Below, in pieces: positions 55,511 through 64,000 of a stretch of DNA of 64,000 bases. The stretch comes from Schistocerca nitens. Its lineage: Eukaryota; Arthropoda; Insecta; Orthoptera; Acrididae. Positions within the stretch are counted from its first letter, which is position 1. Each line of letters starts with the position of its first letter. A program made the position numbers and the translations under genes. Where the stretch lies: assembly GCF_023898315.1 (NCBI RefSeq), contig NC_064619.1, forward strand, positions 478,309,376 through 478,373,375, given 5' to 3'. The notes under the pieces were generated by a model. The model was not told the DNA's origin, ran no database searches, and saw only the letters and a list, made by a program, of their open reading frames with translations.

Positions 55511-55880
55511 TTCCTCCTCTCTTAGGTAGATCATGGATTCTTGGGACATCCATACTGTCCTCCTCACCTGTTGGGCTCTGGTTAAAGTGGCGTGCTGCAA
55601 TGGGAGCATACAGTCTGAAGTGCCACAGACATGTACACATTCTGTACCCACCTTCCTGTGTCGAATGAATCATATGATAACACGGGCAATGCTGTTCCCA
55701 TGTCGATCTTGGGCATTGGCTCTGGTGATATTGCTTGCAATGCTGATGATACAGGTATCAGTGGTTGCTCAGGAATTAGTGATGGAATACCTGATGGTGG
55801 TGTGAGAAGCAATAGAGGAGCTGCTGGTTTGGCCACTGAGGCGGAGTAGAGAACTGACAGCAGCATGTGATGTGGATGTG
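55511..55880 (-). other. 3' untranslated region of the Gypsy element
   Basis: Holds the Pro/Ser-rich tail of integrase in broken frames and the polypurine tract next to the LTR. Confidence 0.5.
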
Positions 55881-55981
55881 CTCAGAGGTGATGGCATGAC
55901 ATCAGGTGATGCTCGGCCATCCACGTGAAGGCAAAGCTAATCATTCTGCCTCGAGCAGAGGCTGTTGTCTGTGTTGATGTC

Positions 55982-56677
55982 TCAGAGACACCACCCCTGG
56001 CGTTTGGCAAAGACAGCTGAAATGTATTTAGGGTGCTGTCTGAAGCAGCGGACCCAGACAGCCACACCCAGCTGGAAGGGACGTGGCATCTCCATGGGTT
56101 GATGTTCAGGTGGAGGATGCAGGAGGTGTAGCAGTGTCCTTGACTGGTGCCTGTGGAGTAGCTCCGCTGGGCTCTTCTCGCCGAACGCTGTGAAACAGTA
56201 TAAGGAGAGCAACCAAACTAAAGCAATGTCAGACGAAGAGTTGGCAGCATGCCTTTTCATCTGAGATTTGAACGTTTGCATTAGGTGTTCCACCTCACCA
56301 TTAGATTGTGCATGAAACGGCGGGGCAAGGATGTGATGGGTGCCATGGGAATCGTAAAATGCCACTAACTTTTGTGATGAAAATTGCGACCTATTACCAG
56401 ACACTAACATCATGGGCAAGCCTCACAGTGAAAGAATTTTGGATAAAAGCTGCGATGATGGCAGTTGTGGATATGGAAACACAATGAATGGCATTTGGAA
56501 AATGAGAATATGTGTCAACAACCAACAGCCAATAAGTGTTGAGAAAGTGGCCAATGAGATAATGACACCTGCGGTCGCATGCTGTGAACAGGAGGCAACC
56601 AGCTGGGTAACATCACTGTCCAAGCCAGGCCAAAACACATGTTGACGAGCCAATGTTTTTGTGCGTGATACACCCAA
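55982..56677 (-). pseudogene. Gypsy integrase
   Basis: H2C2 part 'GVSRTKTLARQHVFWPGLDSDVTQLVASC' (56670-56580) with one Cys lost. Core part 'MMLVSGNRSQFSSQKLVAFY' (56415-56360), where the catalytic Asp of 'SDNG' has become Gly, then 'PFHAQSNGEVEHL' with the Glu. C-terminal 'HRHQSRTLLHLLHPP' (56155-56110). Confidence 0.82.
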
Positions 56678-57052
56678 TGAGCTGCATGTAATAAACAGAG
56701 TACCCCTGAACGAAGTACTGAGGTGATCAGTACCCCAGGGGTTGCGTGATCCATGTCTAAAAGCAGAACACCATCCACAACAGAAAATCTATGGTGAAAG
56801 AAGTAATAATTATGGAGGGGGTCGTACACACGAGAAGGTTCTGAATCCGGTTAAGCATGTTGTACAAATTTTATGACCTGCAAAATGGGATTTCAAGCTA
56901 CAGCCTTTGCGATCCGTGTGCTGGTTTCAGGAAAATCGTCAACTGTCTGCTGTACAGCAACATCATTGTGGAAGCAAAGCAATTCCTCCTGTCAAATCCT
57001 GGATCTGGACCAGCCAGCAGGTCGGAGGAAGCATCAACATGTGTGTGTTGAT

Positions 57053-57296
57053 TCATTGGGTGGAAATGGATCTGTTAGTTGTAACACAAAAGGAAAAGAG
57101 TGCAACATTGAGTGTGATGTGGAACTTTATCTGGCAATGATGCAGAAGGTCTGAATAAGGCAACCAGTGGTTTGTGATTGGTGACCAGGTGAAATTTTGT
57201 ACCATGGAGAAAAACATGGAACTTCTTGACAGCATATACAGTAGCAAAAGCTTCCTTTCCTGTCTGAGAGTGCCTAGTTTGAGCAAGAGTCAGCAT
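57053..57296 (-). pseudogene. Gypsy RNase H
   Basis: 'SQTGKEAFATVYAVKKFHVFLHGTKFHLVTNHKPLVALF': Glu present, the Asp of 'TDHKPL' replaced by Asn. Locally open in two overlapping frames, with a shift near 57210. Confidence 0.8.
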
Positions 57297-57416
57297 TTTT
57301 TAGGAATAAGCAACAGGCCTCTCAGAGCCATTGGAATACCTATGTCAGTACAACCTACAGCCCATTCTGCGAAGGTTCCGTTGCAAGGACCAAGTGGTGG
57401 CCTGGTTGATACATCA

Positions 57417-57791
57417 CTAAGCAGGGCACAGACTGCAATGTGGTCTTAAGGGTGGAAAATGCGGTTTACAAGCTGGTGACCAGTGAAACTGTGTCCCTTT
57501 GCACAACAATGCATGTAACAGTTGCACGATTGTTGCTGCCCCTGGCAAAAATTGATGGTAGTAGGCGACTTTGCCGAGAAAAATGTGAAGTACTTTGATT
57601 GGCAAAGGGTGTGGAAGGGACGCAATAGCAGAAACATGTTGATGCGTGGACTTGAGACCCTTGTGAGGAACTTCAGACCCAAGACAAACAATACAAGGTT
57701 GAAAAAATTGAAATTTTTTAAAATTACACTTCAACCCAGTTGCTTGGAGGACATAAAAAAAGAGTACAGAGATTTTGTAAATTTTCCTCAC
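57417..57791 (-). pseudogene. Gypsy reverse transcriptase, C-terminal part
   Basis: 'GLKCNFKKFQFFQPCIVCLGSEVPHKGLKS', 'HVSAIASLPHPLPIKVLHIFLGKVAYYHQFLPGAATIV', corresponding to the RT thumb/connection ('FLGHVVS..G......I.....P.....LR.FLG...YY..F'). The catalytic YxDD part lies upstream, degraded, at 57800-58100. Confidence 0.8.
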
Positions 57792-59296
57792 TGGAGGTAC
57801 CAGAAACTACAATGTCATCCAAATAGTTTGCACAGCCTTTCACAGACGCTGTAAGTTGTTCCTAAAAATGTTGAAAAATAGCAACTCCAAAAGGCAACTG
57901 CAAGTATTAGTACAGTCAAAAAGTAGTATTGACAATTAACATACGTTGTGACTCTGTATCTGAGGCATAACCGGCCTGATGGTTTCTTTACAATAACTGA
58001 GGGGTAGACCGTGTACTTCATGCAATAGGCTGAACAATGCCAGATTCCATGAGGTGACCTAATTCATCTTTGACTTGTTCCCTGAGTACTGCTGGAACTG
58101 GACGGGCCTGGAAAAAATGAGGTCGAGCAGGTTTCATGGTAATGTGCACTTGAAAATTGTTGGCACACCCCACTCACAACATAATGCATCTAACTGTTTA
58201 TAAGGCACTTGTTCAGACACTAAATTCACTTAATCTGAAATGGTAAAACCAAGCCACTTAAGAGTGTCTAATGCAAACAGATTCTTTGTACATGTCTTAT
58301 CTACAACAAGCAATGGAAGGGACTGGACTATTGACTTGTAGGGCGCTGGGGCAGAGTATTGGCCGAGAATAGAAGCACTCTGTTTTGTGATTTACTAACT
58401 TCCATTACACAGGGAGAAGCGGAGGGGAACCCAAGTCCATATAAGTTTGTGAGTTTAACATGGTTATCACAGCTCCTATACCCACTTGCATGTGTAGAAC
58501 ATACAAAGAACCATAAAATCAACAAATAGCTTGTTTGGTGGAACAGAAGCAGCTGATACAATGTTTACAACCATATCTGATCAGGATTATTGTGTTGAAT
58601 TTTTGCATTACAAACAGAAGCAATTTGACCTTTTTGTTGCAATTATGACACTTAGCATAGCGTTTTGGCCAATCTGGGCTCTCAAGGTTAATGAAACAAT
58701 AAGGGAAGGAAGGGAGCATGGAATGCATCTGTTGCTGTTTACTAGCCTGTGTACTTTGTTGATGCGACTGCTGCTGGGAGCAGGCTGGCCACCTTGACAC
58801 TGTGTGATTGTAGGCAGACTGCAGCATCCATGTCTCCCCTCTGCAAACTATCTGAAGCTTGGTGTGGAGGAGTGGGTTGGATTGCTGATACATCACACCA
58901 TGACTCAGTTTGATTACCCTCAGCTTGCGACTCCTCGAACGACTGTGCAATAGCTGAAACCTCAGAGAGGGATGGATTTTCACACTGGTGGGCACACTCT
59001 CACACCTCATTGATCGAGCTAAATAAATGATAGTCTCTCACACAATCTGATCAGCATACAGCTCTTTATGCACATCGGATACAAAATGACAATGAAGACT
59101 TAACCCATGGATCAGCTGCCCATGCTAAATAGGATTGATGTGGTTACTTCCTACAGTGGTAAAACTCAACCTGAGGTGCAATGAGATGGGTGCATGTACA
59201 GTAGTATTTTGAAAAAAGTTCACACATTTGGTCAAATGTTAAAGAAGATGGATCCTGCAAAGGGATGAGTTGACACGGGATTTGATGCATTCTTGA

Positions 59297-59580
59297 TTAT
59301 ACCTTTGAAAGGAACAAGATACAACATAAAATAGTGTCAGTAATCCCAAAAGCTTGAAAGTGTGGTTGCAGACATTTCCTGTATGCGTCCCATTCCTCAA
59401 TGGACTCGTTGTCTATATAAAAGGGAGGTGGATAAAGCATGGGGCTTGCGGAGGGCAAAGCAGCGGGTGACACAGACAGAGGAGCATGCTGAGTAGACAA
59501 AACAGAAGCCAGTGATTGAAGTACCTGAATTTGATTGTTCAGTGCCTATGATTGGTGGTGCAATGCCATGGCAAATGATT
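59297..59580 (-). pseudogene. Gypsy gag, N-terminus
   Basis: 'MTQESFAMALHHQS' starts at ~59589, immediately after the 5' LTR, followed by a stop. Then 'PPPFYIDNESIEEWDAYRKCLQPHFQAFGI', the capsid start seen in Gypsy gag ('F..FD...E.W..Y..RL..HF...G'). No recognisable primer-binding site separates LTR and gag. Confidence 0.72.
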
Positions 59581-59589
59581 CTTGAGTCA

Positions 59590-59749
59590 TATTGTAATTA
59601 GATATCAGTACAACATGACCAGTAGACTGAACACAACTTTATTCCACAGAAACATTAACAACTTGAAAACAGTCTTTAAGTAACATTCAGTATGAATCAA
59701 TCACGTACATAAAGATCTGCAATAGTACACATAGAGAACTTAGGCTGAG

Positions 59750-59793
<44 letters not shown>

Positions 59794-59901
59794 GCACGCA
59801 CAGACATATGCGTGTGCACGCAAATGCGTATGTCTGAGGTGCTGTCAGCAGACAACATAGCACTGTGCAGTCTTTTGAAAGTATGTGCATGTGTCACTAC
59901 A
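59590..59901 (-). repeat. 5' LTR (right copy) of the intron-3 Gypsy element
   Basis: Aligns to 55172-55510 over most of its length. Has (CA)n at 59752-59790 where the other LTR has (CT)n(CA)n. Confidence 0.85.
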
Positions 59902-59906
59902 TAAAG

Positions 59907-60261
59907 TAACTTCGTTTCTTTTATATTATTGCGTGAAACTTTACAAATATCCCATTTCTTTCTCTTCTTTCACCTCCACTTCCTCCTTGTTTCCCAGTCT
60001 CTTGACTTTTTCATATAATTGTTTTGTGTTCCAGGTTGCTGCTACTTTGGCAAAATAGCTTTGCAAATTGTTATGCTTTATTGTTTAATGGAATGACTTG
60101 ACAGATTTGAAAAGTTATTAATTAATCTGTTTTTTTCCAATTACAGTACATTTATATACAGTATTCTGAAACATATATTAGTTGATAGCAGATTTTATTT
60201 ACTGCAGACCATAATTTGTAGAAACTGTTAAATTTATATAGCAGTGAAATTTTTGTTTCAG
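59907..60261. other. DHX16: End of DHX16 intron 3
   Basis: Pyrimidine-rich approach (60250-60259) to acceptor CAG at 60259-60261; otherwise featureless. Confidence 0.6.
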
Positions 60262-60483
60262 GATAAATCCCATGAGAAATATGAAGAAATCGATGAGAGA
60301 GAAAAAGTCCCCCATTATGAGCAGCGAAAGTGGGAGGAGGAGCAGATGTCATCAGCAGTTTTTAAATTTGGAGCTAGAGATGCTAAAGAAAGAAAATATA
60401 AAGAAGAACTGAAAGAATATGATTTAGTTTTAGATGATCAGATTGAATTTATTCAGGCACTTCAAATGCCTGGTGACAGACAG
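60262..60483 (+). CDS. DHX16: DHX16 exon D
   Basis: 74 codons in phase 0: 'DKSHEKYEEIDEREKVPHYEQRKWEEEQMSSAVFKFGARDA', then 'EYDLVLDDQIEFIQALQMPGDRQ'. It aligns with human '[23 protein letters not shown]...[23 protein letters not shown]', the last block before the helicase core. Donor GTAATG at 60484. The next exons (DEAH helicase, HA2/OB) should lie beyond 64000. Confidence 0.95.
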
Positions 60484-61385
60484 GTAATGATTTTTTTTAT
60501 CTTGGTTAATGAACTTTTATAGCTCTTGTGTGCTTGTGGTATAGCTGTGTTGTCATGATCTGAATATTTACTAGTGTAATAATACACACTTCAGATAACT
60601 TTTTAATGACTTTGTTTTCTGAGAAAACATAAACTGTGTAAAAAATGATGTTAAGTTGCTACAGAGCTAAAGAAATGTATGGTCCATGATCAGGGCACAA
60701 TACTACTCTTGGACATGAATGTATTCAGTGTGAACCAGAGCTAAACTGACAAAATTTGAGAGATTATTCAGCATATTTTCCAAGTATTTTAGTGTGAGAG
60801 GCCTGTACTCTCTGGTGGCTCATTACAGAGTAATTACATATAGTTTGATTTCTTACGTCCTTGTGTTGGTATCATACAAAAATGTCTGTACAACAGTGCA
60901 AATATAGACAGTATGTGCTCCTTGTCTCATTTGGAAACAAACTTGTTCCATTCACCTCTGGTACTTGCTGATGACAATAGTAAGGCACACTTTACTCTTG
61001 GCCCTCAAGCTTGCATTCAGTGTTTTGTCCTATCTTGTGTTTGTTTTTCCGGTGGAGCTGGTTTTACACTAACAGTGATATGCAGCAATGTGGGGATGGG
61101 TTTATTGATGAACAATCAGCTGATACACATCTCATGTGTGGGCTCACTGAATGCAGTGGAATAGTAGCACAATGATGCTATACTCAGATGTTCGCGCAAC
61201 GATGGCACGTACATCATTTCAGTTTTGTATCTATGCATAGGATCCCAAGCATAACTGGATGCTTTTGTGTTACTACATTTTAATGATTGTGTATTACACA
61301 CCTTTTTACTGCTGTGAAAGTACTTTCACAAAAACGAAGATAATTCTGGTAACAAACCCAAATAAAACATAATTACATTATTACT
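60484..61385. other. DHX16: DHX16 intron 4, unassigned
   Basis: No recognisable exon or repeat. Confidence 0.45.
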
Positions 61386-61389
61386 CTGT

Positions 61390-62990
61390 AAAGAGCCACT
61401 GGAGACCACAAGTCCCTTACACCAAACTACTTAGAAAATATCCATGAATTACCTCTGAAATTACGTTGGTGGAGCTCTGGTTCACCTTTTATAATAGGAA
61501 ACTAATAAATTCACTCAAAAGTAAAAACTCACATTGAATTGATGGCATTTCCAACAGAGTACTAAAAGCGTGTTCCCAACAAATAAGTAGGGTTCTCAGC
61601 CACATATGTAGTAGCTCACTGAAACAGGACATTTTCCCAGATAGACTGAAATACGTTATTGTTAAACCATTGTAAATAAAAAGGGATAGATCTGATGCTA
61701 ACAACTACCACCCAATCTCACTTCTGACATCTTTATCCAAATTTCTTGAAAAAGTAATGTATTCAGGGGTAGCATTCATATTTGTAAAAATGAAGTACTA
61801 ACAAAATGTCAGTTTGGTTTTCAGAAAGGATTTTCAGGAGAAAATGCTATATATGCTTTCACTGATCAAATATTAAATGCATTGAATAACCAAACGTCAC
61901 CCATTGGGATATTTTGTGATCTCTCGTGAGCTTTTGATTGTGTGAATCATGAAATTCTTCTAGATAAGCTTAAGTATTGTGGTATGAGTGGGACAGTGCA
62001 CAAATGGTTTAATTCATACTTAACTGGAAGAATGCGGAAGGTTGAAATTAACAGCACAAATAGTCTGCAAAGACCAGCAGGGTCCTATAACTGGGCAGGT
62101 ATCAAGAATGGTGTCCCACAGGGTTCAGTCTTGGGTCCCTTATTGTTCTTAATATATATTAACAACTTGCCACTCTGTATTTCTGAAGATTCAAAGCTAG
62201 TTCTTTTTGCTGATGATACAAGTATAGTAATCACAGCCAATTGCAAATAATGTCTTTCAGAAAATTATTAAGTAGTTCTCTGCAAATGCACTCGCACTAA
62301 ATTTTGAGAAAACATAGTTTATATAATTCTGTACAGTAAATGGCATAACACCATTGTTAAATATAGACAGAAGTCTGTTGCTAAGGCAGAATACTCAAAA
62401 TATCTGGGTGTTTGCATTGATGAGAAATTGAATTGGAAGAAACGGTTACATTCAGCTACTTATGCGATTAGGGTTATTGCAAATTTTTATGATAAACATA
62501 TTGGTAAATTAGCCTACTATGCTTATTTTCATGCACTGCTTTCATATGACATCATATTTTGGGTCAATTCACCATTAAGAGAGAAAGTATTCATTGCACA
62601 AAAGTGTGTAATCAGAATAATAGTTGGAGCCCACCCAAGATCATCTTGCAGATGTGTATTTAAGGAACTTGGGATATTCACAGTACCTTCACCATACATA
62701 TATTCACTTATGAAATTTGTCATTAATAACCCACACCAATTCAAAAATAACAGCAAAGTGCATAGCTACAACACTAGAAGAAAGGATGATCTTCACTATT
62801 CTGTATTAAATCTCACTTTGACACAGAAAAGGGTGAATTATGCGTCCACAAAAATCTTTGGTCATTGCCAAATAGTATTAAAAGTCTGACAGATAGCCAA
62901 CCAACATTTAAAATCAAATTAAAAGAATTTCTGAATGACAACACCTTCTACTCAATAGATGAATTCTCAGATATGAAGTAGTAACTGCAA
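61390..62990 (+). mobile_element. LINE (Jockey/CR1-like), RT to 3' end
   Basis: Frames in order: 'ANNYHPISLLTSLSKFLEKVMY' (61697-61763), 'FGFQKGFSGENAIYAF' (61815-61860), 'GIFCDLS', TGA, 'AFDCVNHEILLDKLKYCGM' (motif A, 61908-61990). Next come 'GVPQGSVLGPLLFLIYINNLP' (62110-62175) and 'LVLFADDTSIVITA' (motif C, 62200-62240). After stops, 'FHALLSYDIIFWVNS', 'CVIRIIVGAHPRSSCR' and 'VHSYNTRRKDDLH' (62428-62889). A few stops; RT catalytic residues intact. It lies in the intron downstream of DHX16 exon D. Confidence 0.88.
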
Positions 62991-63119
62991 AAAAAATTAT
63001 TTTGTGTAAAGAAAACTTATGTTAAAGCGACACATTTCACATCATTGTGTAATGTCGTATTCATGATATACGGAACAAGGATTAGTGTATGTATGTATCT
63101 ATTATCATAAGACCCATCT

Positions 63120-64000
63120 TCTTACTTGCTTGACTTAAGCTTCTTTCAGTGTAGGTACTGTCTGTGCTGTGATGTCTATGTCAACTGCATGTGCTAAAAT
63201 CTGCACTGACTTGTAGAGGATTGTGCCCCTGGTCTGTAGGCATGCTTCCCTGATCACCTTCTTGAGTGCTACATTAAATAAAAAGCACGCTAATGCATCT
63301 CCTTGACATAGCCCATTTTTTATTTCCAGGGGGTCTGAGTAATTTCCTCGAACTCGAATGCAGATTTTTACGTCAGACATCATAATTTTAACCATTCTCA
63401 AGAGCTTGCGATGTATCCCCATCTCCTGTAAGACATGAAACAACTGGTTTTTATTGATGCTGTCGTATGCAGCCTGAAAGTCAATAAAGAGGTGATGTGT
63501 TCCAATTCTATATTCAACAGTTTTCTCCAAAATTTGGCGCAGGTTGAAAATCTGGTCTATTGTTGACCTTTCTCGTATATCCGCTTTGGTACATACCAAT
63601 TTCTTTATCCACTTGTGGGAGTTTATTAGAGAAAGCCTTGTACCCCAGGTTCAGGAGGGTGATTCCACAGTGATTTCTACACTCCATTCAGTCGCCCTTT
63701 TTATGTATGGGATATAATATTCCTTCATTCCATTTGTCTAGTATCCTTTCTTGTTCCCATATTAGAGTGATAAGTTACTGCTCTAATGTTGCTCCTCCAC
63801 ATTTTAGCAATTCTGCAGGAATACTTTCAGTGCCAGGGGCCTTCTTATTCTTCAATTTCCTTAAAGCTTTTTTAACGTCCTCCAACCCTAGGCCATCCAG
63901 TGGCTGTTCATCATCCAATCCTTGCTCAGAATCATTAGAGATATCCTCTGCTTGCTCTATCTCTTGATTCAGCAAGTTGTTAAAGCATCTTCACCATCTA
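63120..64000 (-). mobile_element. LINE (RTE-like, second family), minus strand
   Basis: From the right edge: 'DGLGLEDVKKALRKLKNKKAPGTESIPAELLKCGG' (63900-63790), a break, then from 63599 'ERSTIDQIFNLRQILEKT', 'HHLFIDFQAAYDSINKNQLF' (motif A), 'GLCQGDALACFLFNVALKKVI' and 'LAHAVDIDI' (motif C YADDID, damaged to HAVD). Ends with a decayed 3' region near 63120. Distinct from the RTE family at 44894. Confidence 0.82.

Larger units (their letters stand above)
55172..59901 (-). mobile_element. Complete Gypsy/Ty3 element in DHX16 intron 3
   Basis: LTRs 55172-55510 and 59590-59901 are flanked by TAAAG (55167-55171 and 59902-59906). Minus-strand order: gag 59570-59297, protease/RT 58560-57417, RNase H 57296-57053, H2C2 56677-56423, integrase core and C-terminus 56419-55880. 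Every domain has stops or frameshifts. Antisense to DHX16. Confidence 0.9.

Noticed and set aside
55286-55668. Frames on both strands over the left LTR (121 and 102 codons)
   Set aside because: Encoded by the CT/CA microsatellite inside an LTR.

Overview
This is about 64 kb of an insect nuclear genome, most likely a grasshopper or locust. The evidence is very long introns, low gene density, several tRNA-derived SINE types that I associate with Orthoptera, and an unusually dense and diverse transposon load. The species call is inference. I see no operon, CRISPR array, rRNA gene or functional tRNA gene.

Only one host gene can be supported. Four exons on the + strand (42942-43190, 43279-43459, 50904-51030, 60262-60483) encode the N-terminal part of the spliceosomal DEAH-box RNA helicase DHX16 (yeast Prp2). 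They join in phase through GT-AG introns of 88, 7444 and 9231 bp. The first N-terminal exon(s) and the helicase core are not visible. The core should lie beyond 64000.

Nearly everything else is mobile DNA, most of it broken. (1) 1-13.3 kb: decayed Jockey/CR1-like LINEs and a nested stack. A LINE (3.2-13.3 kb) is split by a Tc1-like element (3928-12085). That element is split by a ~7 kb element with long inverted terminal arms (5058-12019). Inside it lie further LINE and Tc1 remnants and a SINE split by a hAT element (9988-11219) with perfect 8-bp target duplications. (2) 13.3-17.2 kb: a minus-strand Gypsy/Ty3 element interrupted by a nearly intact Tc1-like transposon. (3) 17.2-24.2 kb: a SINE with an 11-bp target duplication, a CsRn1/Kabuki-type Gypsy element (17941-23526) and a PIF/Harbinger element in its 3' LTR. 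(4) 24.9-31.9 kb: a Penelope-like remnant with a GIY-YIG domain, a hAT C-terminal remnant, a Tc1-like element, a hammerhead-ribozyme-like motif and a LINE 3' end. (5) 32.6-36.5 kb: a mariner-like element with ~290-bp inverted repeats, a Harbinger-type element carrying a MADF-domain remnant, and an RTE LINE fragment abutting it. (6) 36.5-42.9 kb: mostly unexplained DNA with two LINE 3' ends and two SINEs. (7) 42.9-60.5 kb: the DHX16 exons. Intron 2 holds a Gypsy element split by a near-full-length RTE LINE plus a third RTE copy. Intron 3 holds a GT/GA-rich repeat, an internally deleted mariner-like element and a complete Gypsy element with TAAAG target duplications. (8) 61.4-64 kb: two LINEs in opposite orientation.

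The window is a record of layered transposon insertion around a conserved splicing-factor gene. The least familiar objects are the ~7 kb long-inverted-repeat element and the hammerhead-like motif near 31.2 kb. Sequence families and residues were judged by eye; no alignment or database search was run.
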